The notes under the pieces are model-generated. The model worked only from the letters and a program-made list of their open reading frames with translations. It did not search any database and had not been told where the DNA came from. Below, piece after piece: positions 52,955 through 61,626 of a stretch of DNA of 64,000 nucleotides (positions are counted from its first letter, which is position 1; each line of letters opens with the position of its first letter). A program made the position numbers and the translations under genes. This DNA comes from Methylomicrobium agile (GTDB lineage Bacteria > Pseudomonadota > Gammaproteobacteria > Methylococcales > Methylomonadaceae), in contig NZ_JPOJ01000001.1 of NCBI RefSeq assembly GCF_000733855.1, positions 2,621,001 through 2,685,000 of the forward strand. The letters run 5' to 3'.

Positions 52955-53596
52955 TCATTTTGCGTCGTTCTTGCTGACTCTAAATTTGCAGGCGCAATCC
53001 CCCTTTGCCATGCAACTCAGCTGTTCTACTTTTTCACCCAGCAAGGCCGTTATTAAGGCGAGATCGAACTCACAGATTTCATTGTGTTGTTTAGTCAGGT
53101 CATGGTAGACGCAATTATGCGCCTGGATGCTGAACGCATCGGATTCGGTCTGGGCATCGGCTTGTACCGCATAGCCGAGTTCCGTCATGATTTCGAGTAG
53201 CTCATCGATTTTTTCATTGAGCTCGTTCCCTTCAAATCGTTTGCGCAGCTTTTCTGCCAATTTGAGCCCCAGTTTTCGCATATAGTCCTTAAAACGCTCG
53301 GGGCCTATTTCCTGGCGCAAATCGCTCAGCATTAATTCCGAAAACCAGGCATATTGCTTGGGAAAATGGTTGATGCCTTTATCCGTCAGCGCATACACCG
53401 TAACCGGTCGGCCGGCGGTTTTATTGAATGTCTTTTTTCTAATGTAGCCTTCATTTTCAAGTGCGGCAAAATGTTTTTGAACCGCGGTTCTTGAAATATC
53501 CAACGCATCGGCTACGTCGTCGATACACAGTCCGTTCCTGTTCTCGAGCAATAGTTTAAGTATTTGACTCTGGCGGGAGCTTATCTCTTGAGACAT
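52955..53596 (-). CDS. COG2345-type transcriptional regulator with C-terminal Cys cluster (SufR-like)
   Basis: From ATG 53596 (GAAGG upstream) 213 residues; starts at 53608 or 53638 are possible. A winged helix-turn-helix covers about 1-75 (QSQILKLLLENRNGLCIDDVADAL, ISRTAVQKHFAALENEGYIRK, AGRPVTVYALTDKG). The C-terminal part contains Cys in HNCVYHDL, EICEFDLALI, LSCMAKGDCACKF, the arrangement that binds a 2Fe-2S or 4Fe-4S cluster in SufR and related regulators. It would sense iron-sulfur status, oxygen or NO. It is divergent from the multicopper oxidase gene with 408 bases between, so it is the likely regulator of that pair. Confidence 0.8.
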   Translation of the reverse strand: MSQEISSRQSQILKLLLENRNGLCIDDVADALDISRTAVQKHFAALENEGYIRKKTFNKTAGRPVTVYALTDKGINHFPKQYAWFSELMLSDLRQEIGPERFKDYMRKLGLKLAEKLRKRFEGNELNEKIDELLEIMTELGYAVQADAQTESDAFSIQAHNCVYHDLTKQHNEICEFDLALITALLGEKVEQLSCMAKGDCACKFRVSKNDAK

Positions 53597-54004
53597 GACA
53601 GCCTTCATTCGGGAAAATGTTTTTTGCAAGGATACCATAGGTGTTCCCCGCTCGGATTAAAATTATAAATAATCTTATAAAACTTAAAAGTTGAAAAAGT
53701 TTCTCTTGCGGTCTACACTAGCTGCAACTGGAGCTTCTTTGTAAACCGGCTGCTCACCGGGTCCTCCTCATACGACCATTGAGGCTCCAGTTCCAAAGCA
53801 AGTTCGCTTGCGAGGACTTAGACACCACTGAAGAGGACTTGGAAAAATTTCTCGTGCGGTTCGATCGATGGTGGATCGGCCGTTATTTCATAAGACAATT
53901 TTTTGCCAAAGTCTGTAGGGATTTTTTCAGTCCTGTTTTTTCGACACGGCTGGATGAAACGGGAGCTTCAGTTACAGCTCACTTGATAGAGAGGCATAAA
54001 AAAA
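53597..54004. promoter_or_regulatory. Divergent control region of the regulator and multicopper oxidase genes, 408 bases
   Basis: An AT-rich segment (53660-53705) contains AACTT-AA-AAGTT (53681-53692), a candidate operator. A perfect nine-base-pair inverted repeat AACTGGAGC (53726-53734)/GCTCCAGTT (53784-53792) encloses AACCGG/CCGG and GAGG/CCTCC elements and could form an RNA structure in the 5' leader of the oxidase mRNA. A short frame at 53779 is unlikely to be a gene. GAGAGG lies about 11 bases before the oxidase ATG. Confidence 0.45.
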
Positions 54005-54952
54005 ATGACAAAAGTAGCCGTTTTAATCTTCTGTGCATGGGCATTGATGCCTACGGCGAATGCCGGCACGGAATCCGGGAAAACTCACCTGATCACCTTG
54101 AAAGCCGCCAAACTGGACTCCGGACAGTTGGCTTACCAGATGGTGAGCCACAAAATACGCGACGCTTCCGGAAAGCTCGAAGACATTACCAATCGTTACA
54201 GCACCGAACCGACCATCCCGGGACCCGCGATCGTGATGACCGAGGGAGACCAAGCCGAAGTGACTTTGGAACAAGGCATCAAAGATTCGAATGAGCCCGT
54301 AAGCATTCATGTTCATGGCGTTCATTACAAAATCGACAGCGACGGCACCATGAAGGTGTTCAACCATCTAGCCGACCAGGCGGCGCTTCCTGGTAAACCC
54401 TATACCTACAAATGGACGGCCGCGCCGGGCACCGCCGGAACTTGGCCTTATCACGATCATGCCTTCGGCAATCCGATGTTGGGTGCGGAGGACAAGGGGT
54501 TGTACGGAACGCTGATCGTCAATCCAAAAGGAGGCAAGATAATGGCGATGGTGGATGGCCAGATGAAAGGAGTGGATATCAAAGATATTAAACGCGAGTT
54601 TGTTCTCTGGATGCATGAGACCACATTCTGGGGCACGGAAATCAATCATCTTGCCAATCGCCAAGTGCCGCTGTGGACAAACCCCACCCTTGGAGCCCGC
54701 GAGGGCGAGCTGGTCCGTTTCCATGTCATCGGCATCGGCACGGCGTTCCATACCTTCCATCTGCACGGCCATCGCTGGCTGCAACCGGGAACAACGCATT
54801 TGGTCGACACGGTGAATATTGGCCCGATTACGCGCGAATCCTTCGTGATCAAGGCGGGCGAAGGCGTCGGCCCCGGGCCTTGGCATTACCACTGTCATGT
54901 TTTGCAGCACATGCAAAGCGGCATGATGGGCGGTTTCAGAGTCATCGAATAA
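54005..54952 (+). CDS. Two-domain multicopper oxidase (laccase-like), exported
   Basis: 315 residues with a signal peptide ending MPTANA. The four copper motifs are complete: HVHG (His102/104), HDH (150/152), H-x-x-H-x-H in FHTFHLHGH (249-254), and HCHVLQHMQSGMM (296-307) with the type-1 Cys, His and Met. The T1 site is thus in domain 2 only, which corresponds to small, trimeric two-domain laccases; NirK has a different ligand layout (T1 in domain 1), so nitrite reductase is not supported. It would oxidise phenols, metal ions or another protein in the periplasm. The cupredoxin/propeller gene follows after 19 bases with its own AGGAG, so the two are one operon. Confidence 0.85.
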   Translation: MTKVAVLIFCAWALMPTANAGTESGKTHLITLKAAKLDSGQLAYQMVSHKIRDASGKLEDITNRYSTEPTIPGPAIVMTEGDQAEVTLEQGIKDSNEPVSIHVHGVHYKIDSDGTMKVFNHLADQAALPGKPYTYKWTAAPGTAGTWPYHDHAFGNPMLGAEDKGLYGTLIVNPKGGKIMAMVDGQMKGVDIKDIKREFVLWMHETTFWGTEINHLANRQVPLWTNPTLGAREGELVRFHVIGIGTAFHTFHLHGHRWLQPGTTHLVDTVNIGPITRESFVIKAGEGVGPGPWHYHCHVLQHMQSGMMGGFRVIE

Positions 54953-54971
54953 AAATTGAGGAGACACGATC

Positions 54972-56786
54972 ATGAACAAAGTTTTAAAGTTGACAACGGC
55001 CGTTTTAATGGCAAACCTCGGAATTCCCGTTTGTGCGGCACAAGCGAGCGGCGATGACCAGCTCCTCAGTGTACCAGGCCTGATACCGTCGGCGATGCTG
55101 GAGATGTCCGACGAACCCGGACTGTGGTTTAAAGATCCCGTCGACGGCGATGCCTTGGTCGTCATCAAGCCCAATCAGGCGGCGATGATCAAGATGACCG
55201 ACACCAATACCGAACATACCATCACCAGTCTGTTGTGGCCCTCCGGAGCCAAAAATTTTCCGATAGACCAGGAAAAACCCTCCAGCGCGAGCGTGACCAC
55301 GGAATTCGACAAGCCGGGGCTGTATGTCTTTACCTGCAAAGTGCATCCTTACATGTTCGGCGCGGTCGTGGTGGACGATCCGAACACGAAGGGGCTGGAT
55401 GTCGGTAGCGAACTGCAACTGGTGACCGGCGCCAAGGTGCCGGCCAGCAGCGACATTGCCAAACGCCTGCTGCGGACTTTCTTCGTGGCCACCACCCCGA
55501 GCCTCTGGCGCGATTACAGCAAGCCCAAATGGGAGGTCAAGCTGCCCGACATTCCGCTCAACATCGAGGGCAATACGATCAGTCTCAGCGCGCTCGGCAT
55601 GACCATGCCCAATGAATTGAAAAAGCCCGGCACGCCGGGCGTGGGCGAAGTCTGGGTCAATACGCAGTTCGAGAAGATCGACGGCAAGAAAAAATCCGGC
55701 ACCGCGACACGGATCAATACGGGAACCTGGAGCGTGACCAGCAAGTTCAAGGGCGTCAAGGAAGATATGAACAATCCCCACAACATGTGGACTGACAAAC
55801 GCTATCAAAATATCTATCAAACCGCGTGGTTTGATAAGAAACTGTTGACCTTCGACCGCGTCAGCGGCCAAACGTATAGTGAGGTCGTGGTCGGCGAATC
55901 GCCATCCCATGTCATCTCACGGCCTTCGGATGACATGCTGTATGTCGCGATCAACGCCGGAGAGCAGGTAGTCAAAATGACAGGCGGCAAGAATCCGGCC
56001 GCACAGAAAAGTATTAATACCGGCCCTCATACGTCGCCTCACGGCCACTATATTACCGAAGACAGCAAGTACATGGTTACTCCGAATGCTCTCGCCGGTA
56101 GCGTATCGGTAGTGGATTTAAACACCGATACAAACACCGAAATTCCAACTGGCGGCGTCATTCCGATCGCCGTTTGGGGCACGCCGAACGGTTCCACCGC
56201 TTACGCCGCCAACTTGCTCGGCACGCCGCCGCTACTGAGTACACTGACGGTCATCGATGTTCCAGGAAAGAAAAAACTGCTAGACATCAATCTGGCCGCG
56301 GACTACGATCCGGTAACCGGCAAGATCAGCGGCGAGGCCTATGGACTGTTGCCGATCCAGACGCCGGTGAGTCCGGACGGCAAGTACGTGGTCACCGCCA
56401 ATACCTTGAGCGCGTCGATCACCATCGTCGATACCGCCACCAACAAGGTAGTCAAGAGCCTGCCTTGCGAGCCGGGCTGCCATGGCGCTCATTTCGGGAT
56501 GAAGAAAGGAGGCGGTTATTACGCCTATGTGGCAAGTAAATTTGCCAACGATTTGATCGTCATCGACATGGACAAGCTGGAAGTCGCCGGCCGGATATTG
56601 TTGTCCGATCTCAAGGATAGCAGTATCCAAGCCCATAACGGCATGGGCGGCCAGGGTATCTTGCCGCTGCCGATCGTGGAGCACGGCTATCTGAAGGAAA
56701 CCCTGAAACTGTCCGGCAAAGGGCAGTTAAGTCCGGAAGTGGAAGGCTGGCTTAATGCCTTGACCCCCGAACAGAAAGGGATATAG
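54972..56786 (+). CDS. Exported cupredoxin-YVTN beta-propeller protein
   Basis: 604 residues with a signal peptide (LTTAVLMANLGIPVCAAQA). Residues about 35-135 are a cupredoxin: His82 in NTEHTIT and Cys122, His125, Met128 in YVFTCKVHPYMFG make a type-1 copper site. A middle region of about 150 residues is unassigned. From about 300 to 570 there are YVTN/WD-like blades (PDDMLYVAINAGEQVVKM, VTPNALAGSVSVVDL, KYVVTANTLSASITIVD, AYVASKFANDLIVIDMD) with an additional Cys/His cluster PCEPGCHGAHFG. The order is the reverse of N2O reductase (propeller then cupredoxin), and no CuZ ligands can be assigned. It may pass electrons to or from the oxidase encoded before it. Closed by a hairpin. Confidence 0.78.
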   Translation: MNKVLKLTTAVLMANLGIPVCAAQASGDDQLLSVPGLIPSAMLEMSDEPGLWFKDPVDGDALVVIKPNQAAMIKMTDTNTEHTITSLLWPSGAKNFPIDQEKPSSASVTTEFDKPGLYVFTCKVHPYMFGAVVVDDPNTKGLDVGSELQLVTGAKVPASSDIAKRLLRTFFVATTPSLWRDYSKPKWEVKLPDIPLNIEGNTISLSALGMTMPNELKKPGTPGVGEVWVNTQFEKIDGKKKSGTATRINTGTWSVTSKFKGVKEDMNNPHNMWTDKRYQNIYQTAWFDKKLLTFDRVSGQTYSEVVVGESPSHVISRPSDDMLYVAINAGEQVVKMTGGKNPAAQKSINTGPHTSPHGHYITEDSKYMVTPNALAGSVSVVDLNTDTNTEIPTGGVIPIAVWGTPNGSTAYAANLLGTPPLLSTLTVIDVPGKKKLLDINLAADYDPVTGKISGEAYGLLPIQTPVSPDGKYVVTANTLSASITIVDTATNKVVKSLPCEPGCHGAHFGMKKGGGYYAYVASKFANDLIVIDMDKLEVAGRILLSDLKDSSIQAHNGMGGQGILPLPIVEHGYLKETLKLSGKGQLSPEVEGWLNALTPEQKGI

Positions 56787-56813
56787 TTTCCCTAGATAGG
56801 GAGAAGGAAGGTT

Positions 56814-56846
56814 CCATGATTCCCATGCGAAGCATGGGAATCATGG
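56814..56846. terminator. Bidirectional hairpin between convergent genes
   Basis: A perfect 15-bp stem CCATGATTCCCATGC/GCATGGGAATCATGG with GAA loop, between the propeller gene (plus) and pfp (minus). It has no T-run; it may block transcription in both directions or be a short palindromic repeat. Confidence 0.65.
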
Positions 56847-56857
56847 GCGAAGCGGGC

Positions 56858-58087
56858 TTAATGTGCGGCGCTGACTTTTTTGCCTTTGGTCTGGCCGATC
56901 GCGCTCAAGGTCTTTTCGAACCACGGCGCATTGATGTCGAACGGCTTGCCGCCCTTGATGCGCGGGAACTCGATCGCGCGCAGCACGTTGCCGTTGTCTT
57001 CGTCATGGCCGATGACGCCCGGTTCGCGGCGTAGCGCGCATTCGACCGCCAGGTCGGCGCAGGACTTGATCAGGCGGATGTCTTCGGCGTTCGCGGCGGC
57101 GGCGCGCGCGAAATAGCCGGATTTTTGCACCAGCGTCTTTTCCGCGCCGATCATCTGCGCGAACTGCTCGCCGAACCATTTGCCCGGATTGACCGCATCC
57201 AATTTGATGTGGCCGAACGCATCGCGCGGCACATCCTGTCCTTTCGATTGCATTTCGGCGACGATGGCTTCAACGCCGGCGCCTTCGGAAACGAAAATAT
57301 TCACGCAGTCGACCTTGTCCATTACTTCGCGCAGGCGTTTCGCTTCGGCGGTCAGATCGACATCCATTTCCGGCACGAAAATACCGTGGACTTCATAGGT
57401 GTCTCGGCTCAGGCCCAGGTCGGGCAGCCATTCCGCCCGATCGAGCAGCTTGCGGTATTCGACGGCGGTCGCCACGGTCAGCCAGCCGCAACTGCGGCCC
57501 ATCACTTCGTGCACGATCAGCATGCGCGGATTCGAATTGTTTTCCGCAACCACGTTCCGGAAATAACGCGCGCCCTGCTCGGCAGCGGTCCAGGCACCTA
57601 GGGATTGTTTGATCGGGAACACGTCGTTGTCGACCGTTTTCGGCAGACCAATTACGGTCAGGCCGTAGTCGTTCTGCGCCAGAAATGCCGCGAGGTCGGC
57701 CGCCGCGGTATTGGTGTCGTCGCCGCCGATCGTATGCAGTACGTCCACGCCGTCTTTGACCAACTGGTCGGCCGCGACTTTTTGCGGGTTCTGGCCTTCC
57801 TGCACCAGGCCGCGCTTGATGCAGTCTTTCACGTTGGTCAGCTTGACGCGGCTGTTGCCGATCACCGAACCGCCGAATTTCTGCAGCAGGCCGGCATTGG
57901 CGCGCACTTCCGGAGTCACTTTGTAAGAATCGCCGAGCAGGAGGCCCTTGTAACCGCTGCGGTAGCAGATGATCTCGATCGAGGGATCGATCTCGTTGTA
58001 GCGTTCGATCAGGCTGCCGATCGCGGAATTAAGGCAGGGCGCCAGGCCGCCGGCGGTCAAAATTGCAACTTTCTTAGGTTTGTTCAT
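56858..58087 (-). CDS. pfp: Pyrophosphate-dependent 6-phosphofructokinase
   Basis: From ATG 58087, 409 residues starting MNKPKKVAILTAGGLAPCLN. The PPi-specific residues are visible: GGDDTNTAAADLAAFL (the second Asp in place of the Gly of ATP-PFK) and GLPKTVDNDVFP (Lys of the PKTVDND motif). EVMGRSCGWLT is the F6P-binding segment. It makes fructose-1,6-bisphosphate with PPi, reversible, and also acts on sedoheptulose-7-phosphate or ribulose-5-phosphate in methanotrophs. In RuMP-cycle organisms this replaces ATP-PFK. It converges with the cupredoxin gene and is divergent from the ABC permease gene. Confidence 0.93.
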   Translation of the reverse strand: MNKPKKVAILTAGGLAPCLNSAIGSLIERYNEIDPSIEIICYRSGYKGLLLGDSYKVTPEVRANAGLLQKFGGSVIGNSRVKLTNVKDCIKRGLVQEGQNPQKVAADQLVKDGVDVLHTIGGDDTNTAAADLAAFLAQNDYGLTVIGLPKTVDNDVFPIKQSLGAWTAAEQGARYFRNVVAENNSNPRMLIVHEVMGRSCGWLTVATAVEYRKLLDRAEWLPDLGLSRDTYEVHGIFVPEMDVDLTAEAKRLREVMDKVDCVNIFVSEGAGVEAIVAEMQSKGQDVPRDAFGHIKLDAVNPGKWFGEQFAQMIGAEKTLVQKSGYFARAAAANAEDIRLIKSCADLAVECALRREPGVIGHDEDNGNVLRAIEFPRIKGGKPFDINAPWFEKTLSAIGQTKGKKVSAAH

Positions 58088-58324
58088 GTGCGTTTTTATA
58101 ATGATGTGATGGATAAAATGCTTGGGCACAACGAGGCCTTTGTGCCGCCATGCCCTTCCGGAGCCGTTTCATGTCTTCGATAGGGGACGCCGGACACTGA
58201 ACTGGCCGATTTTATCATAGAACCCGAAAAACGCCCGGCTTTATCAAAATGCCGCGATTGGCCGGAATTATGGGAAAATAGCGCACCCGCATGGCTTTCA
58301 TTTCTTCCCGGACAGGTTGTTTTC

Positions 58325-59674
58325 ATGATCGTTTTATGGACCGATGCCCTGATTTTTCTGCTGATCGCGATCACGATCGGCCTCGGCTTCTATATGCGCG
58401 GCAAGGAGCATTTCCGGCGGCCGTTCCGGCAAATCGCCGCGAGCCGCAGCGGCATGGTCTCGTTGACCGTGCTGCTGTTCTTCGTATTGGTCGGCCTGTT
58501 CGATTCGATCCATTTCAAGGCGTCGGGAGATGACGGCTACGATGTGATCAGCGTACTCGACTATTGGGCCGCGCCTTTGCGTCGCCAGGGCGAAAAGACT
58601 TATTCCGCACCGTTCGCGGCATTCGGCTACGGCAAGGAAATGATCACGCTGGACGGCGGCGCGACGCGCTGGGATTATCCGCGCCTGAAATACGGCGGCG
58701 CGCATCTGGCCGATCCGGAGCGGCAGTTGGCCGGCGATGTGCTGAAGAAAGCCGCTTACGGCCTGTTTCAGGGCGCAAGTCTCTGCGCGTTTTTTCTGCT
58801 GATGCTCTGGGGAATTTTCGCCGCCCGGCAAAAGCGCTTTCTGTACGGCTCTGCACCGGCGAAAAGCGCCCTGGCGGTCGGCTTCGGGATCGTGACGGCC
58901 AGTTACATGCTGTGCTATCTGTCTTCTTATTACCACGTGCTGGGCACCGACAAGGTCGGCGAGGACGTGTTCTACCAGACGGTCAAAAGCATCCGCACCG
59001 GCCTGGTGATCGGTACGCTGACGACCCTGATCATGCTGCCGATGGCGATTCTGTTCGGGATTCTGGCCGGATTTTTTCAGGGCTGGATCGATGACGTGAT
59101 CCAGTACGTCTACACCACGCTGAACTCGATTCCGGGCGTTCTGCTGATCGCGGCCTCGATCCTGATGGTGCAGGTGTACATGGCGAATCACGAGGAAGCC
59201 TTCACCAGCGTGGTGGTGCGCGCCGACATGCGCCTCCTGTTCCTCTGCATGATCCTCGGCGTGACCAGTTGGACCGGGCTGTGCCGGCTGCTTCGCGCCG
59301 AAACGCTGAAGCTCAGGGAAATGGAGTACGTGCGGGCGGCCGAAGCGTTGGGCGTCAAACAGGGCGCGACCCTGGCACGGCACATCCTGCCGAACGTGAT
59401 GCATATCGTGCTGATCTCGGTCGTGCTCGATTTCAGCGCGCTGGTGCTGGCCGAGGCGGTGCTGTCCTACATCAACATCGGCGTCGATCCGACCACCTAC
59501 AGCTGGGGCAACATGATCAACGGCGCGCGCTTGGAGATGGCCCGCGAGCCGGTCGTCTGGTGGTCGCTGGCCGCCGCTTTTGTGTTCATGTTTATTTTGG
59601 TCCTGGCGGCCAATCTGTTTGCGGACGTGGTGCAGGATGCGTTTGATCCGCGGCGGAGCGGCAATAAAGCCTGA
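58325..59674 (+). CDS. Peptide ABC transporter permease (OppC/YejE-like)
   Basis: 449 residues, longer than YejE (about 340). A first membrane segment at the N-terminus, a second at about 45-60, then a long loop (about 65-150, with DYWAAPLRRQGEKTYSAPF), an extra pair of segments, and the permease core after 200: TLTTLIMLPMAILFGILAGFF, LNSIPGVLLIAASILM. The EAA loop, which contacts the ATPase, is EYVRAAEALGVKQGATLARHILPN. It forms half of an inner-membrane oligopeptide/peptide importer. The binding protein and second permease are not in the window, and the ATPase gene stands 1.95 kb downstream because two other genes lie between. Confidence 0.87.
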   Translation: MIVLWTDALIFLLIAITIGLGFYMRGKEHFRRPFRQIAASRSGMVSLTVLLFFVLVGLFDSIHFKASGDDGYDVISVLDYWAAPLRRQGEKTYSAPFAAFGYGKEMITLDGGATRWDYPRLKYGGAHLADPERQLAGDVLKKAAYGLFQGASLCAFFLLMLWGIFAARQKRFLYGSAPAKSALAVGFGIVTASYMLCYLSSYYHVLGTDKVGEDVFYQTVKSIRTGLVIGTLTTLIMLPMAILFGILAGFFQGWIDDVIQYVYTTLNSIPGVLLIAASILMVQVYMANHEEAFTSVVVRADMRLLFLCMILGVTSWTGLCRLLRAETLKLREMEYVRAAEALGVKQGATLARHILPNVMHIVLISVVLDFSALVLAEAVLSYINIGVDPTTYSWGNMINGARLEMAREPVVWWSLAAAFVFMFILVLAANLFADVVQDAFDPRRSGNKA

Positions 59675-59707
59675 TAAAAAAATGATTGCCCAGAATGAGA
59701 AAAATCA

Positions 59708-60982
59708 ATGGCTAAAATTGAAGGAATCAGAGTTAAAAACTTTCGTGCTTTAAAAGATATAACGCTCGGACGGTTATGGACTTTGCAACAGGCCGAGCCG
59801 CTGACGCCAATGACTGTCGTCATTGGGAAGAATAACGTGGGTAAAAGTACTTTATTCGATGTTTTCGGTTTTTTGGCCGATGCTCTCAAGCTCGGAGTCG
59901 AAGAAGCGTGCGACTCGCGCGGGCGCGGCGGGTTTAAGAAAATTCGCTCTCAGGGGCAGGGCGGGCCGATGGAATTTGAAATTTATTATAAGGAAGACGG
60001 CAATGCGCGCCCCATTACTTACGAGATTTCTATCGATGTGGATGAGTCGGGAAGGCCTTATGTTCAAAAAGAACGCCTTAGGCAGCGCCGTAAAGGACAG
60101 GATAAAGGACGGCCTTTTTCTTTTTTAATTTTGGAAAACGGGAAAGGAGTCGTATGGAAAGGCGAGGCGGAAGGTATTGACGAAAACAAAAAAAAGATTG
60201 ATTTCAATGATTTATTTGAGTCTTCAATTAAGGAGGAAAGTAAAGAAACCGAAGTCGTCGAACTATCGGATAAAAGAAAGTTAGGAATCGCAACATTAGG
60301 TTCTTTAAAACAACATCCCCGAATTTCGCTTTTTCGTCAATTTATTGAAGGATGGTATTTGAGTTATTTCGAGCCTAATTCGGCAAGAAGCCTTCCGCTC
60401 GCAGGGCCTCAGAAGCATCTGAACATCAAGGGCGACAATATTGGCAATGTCGTGCAATTCATGGAAAGAGAACATAAAGACCGCTTCAGGAAAGTGTTAG
60501 ACCGAATTGCAAAAAAGATTCCCGGTATTGACAAAATCGACACCGATGAGACGGCCGATGGGCGACTGCTTCTGCGATTCAACGACAAAGGCTTTCAAGA
60601 TCCTTTTTATGCCCAACAAATGTCTGACGGGACATTGAAAGTGTTTGCCTACCTTCTTTTATTGGAAGATCCATCGCCTCCCCCCTTTCTCTGTATAGAA
60701 GAACCGGAGAACGGTTTATATCACAAACTGCTGGAGACGTTGGCCAACGAATTTCGAGAACATGCGACCGGCCGGAAAGGCGGATCGCAAGTATTCATTA
60801 CCACGCATCAGCCCTATTTCGTCGATGCGCTCGATCCAAAGGAAGTCTGGATTTTGGAAAAAGGTTCGGATGGTTTTTCCATTATTCGCAGGGCGAGCGA
60901 TGATGAGTTGGTAAAAAATATGGTTGCAGAAGGATTGCCATTGGGCTCACTCTGGTATAGCGATTATCTGGATGCGAGATAA
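59708..60982 (+). CDS. AAA_21/COG4637-like ATPase, first gene of a putative defence pair
   Basis: 424 residues of the SMC/OLD-like ATPase type. It starts IEGIRVKNFRALKDI; the Walker A is IGKNNVGKST (G40-T48), the ABC-like signature QMSDGTLKVFAYLL, the Walker B FLCIEEPENGLYH (Glu near 331) and the His switch FITTHQPYFVDAL. An insertion of about 170 residues (70-260) is charged and probably coiled or helical. Such ATPases are partners of TOPRIM nucleases in PARIS, RloAB/AbiL and OLD-type phage defence. Base composition is far more AT-rich than the flanking transporter genes. The start is 33 bases after the permease stop; a 5-base gap separates it from the TOPRIM gene. Confidence 0.8.
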   Translation: MAKIEGIRVKNFRALKDITLGRLWTLQQAEPLTPMTVVIGKNNVGKSTLFDVFGFLADALKLGVEEACDSRGRGGFKKIRSQGQGGPMEFEIYYKEDGNARPITYEISIDVDESGRPYVQKERLRQRRKGQDKGRPFSFLILENGKGVVWKGEAEGIDENKKKIDFNDLFESSIKEESKETEVVELSDKRKLGIATLGSLKQHPRISLFRQFIEGWYLSYFEPNSARSLPLAGPQKHLNIKGDNIGNVVQFMEREHKDRFRKVLDRIAKKIPGIDKIDTDETADGRLLLRFNDKGFQDPFYAQQMSDGTLKVFAYLLLLEDPSPPPFLCIEEPENGLYHKLLETLANEFREHATGRKGGSQVFITTHQPYFVDALDPKEVWILEKGSDGFSIIRRASDDELVKNMVAEGLPLGSLWYSDYLDAR

Positions 60983-60987
60983 TCCAG

Positions 60988-61623
60988 ATGCATTTCGAAA
61001 TACTTGTGGAGGACCGTTCCGGTAAAATTGCACTGGATATTCTTATACCCAAAATTATTGGAGATACTCATACGTTTAGGGTAACCTCATTTAAGGGCAT
61101 TGGCCACATTCCGAGATCGATGGCCTCCGCTAAAAATATAAGCAATCGTATGCTACTGAATAACTTGCCAAAGCTATTAAAAGCCTATGGTAAATCGTTG
61201 CAAGATTACGGGGTGGTGTTCGTAGTATGCGACCTGGATGACAAATGTTTGAAGAATTTTAGAGTCGAACTGCTCTCTATTTTGGATAATTGCAATCCAC
61301 GGCCGGAAACCCGATTTTGCATTGCGGTTGAAGAGGCTGAGGCTTGGTTTTTAGGTGATATTACCGCTATCAAGCAAGCTTATCCAAAAGCAAGAGATAC
61401 TGTGTTAAATGCATATGTCAACGATTCGATTTGTGGGGCTTGGGAACAATTGGCTGATGCTGTTTACAGGGGCGGGGCTCAGGCACTCACTAAGCTGGGA
61501 GGTCGAGCGGAAGGTGCTGAAAAATCTGTATGGGCTGAAAATATTACGCCTTATATGGACGTGGATAATAATTTATCCCTGAGTTTCAATTACTTTTTAA
61601 GAAAGCTTCGAGAATTTGTTTGA
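60988..61623 (+). CDS. DUF4276-like protein with TOPRIM-type motifs
   Basis: 211 residues. The first strand has the TOPRIM-like glutamate in FEILVEDRSGKIAL (Glu8) and the D-x-D motif in VVFVVCDLDDKCL (Asp82/Asp84). FCIAVEEAEAWFLGD and the C-terminal TKLGGRAEGAEKSVWAENI-like stretch fit the DUF4276 family. TOPRIM proteins cut or join nucleic acid with two metal ions; here it may be the effector nuclease of the ATPase encoded just before. The composition is AT-rich like the first gene. The stop is three bases before the ATG of the transporter ATPase, so translation of that gene now follows this one. Confidence 0.75.
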   Translation: MHFEILVEDRSGKIALDILIPKIIGDTHTFRVTSFKGIGHIPRSMASAKNISNRMLLNNLPKLLKAYGKSLQDYGVVFVVCDLDDKCLKNFRVELLSILDNCNPRPETRFCIAVEEAEAWFLGDITAIKQAYPKARDTVLNAYVNDSICGAWEQLADAVYRGGAQALTKLGGRAEGAEKSVWAENITPYMDVDNNLSLSFNYFLRKLREFV

Positions 61624-61626
61624 GTG

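Noticed and set aside
54005-54952. Copper nitrite reductase (nirK)
   Set aside because: The type-1 copper ligands are in the second domain (HCHVLQH...M) and the first domain lacks them; this is the laccase-like arrangement.
56814-56846. Attachment site or phage integration scar
   Set aside because: It is a simple hairpin between convergent genes without a second copy or integrase in the window.
59708-60982. OLD-family nuclease by itself
   Set aside because: The protein ends soon after the His-switch region with no C-terminal TOPRIM domain; the TOPRIM-type motifs are in the next gene.
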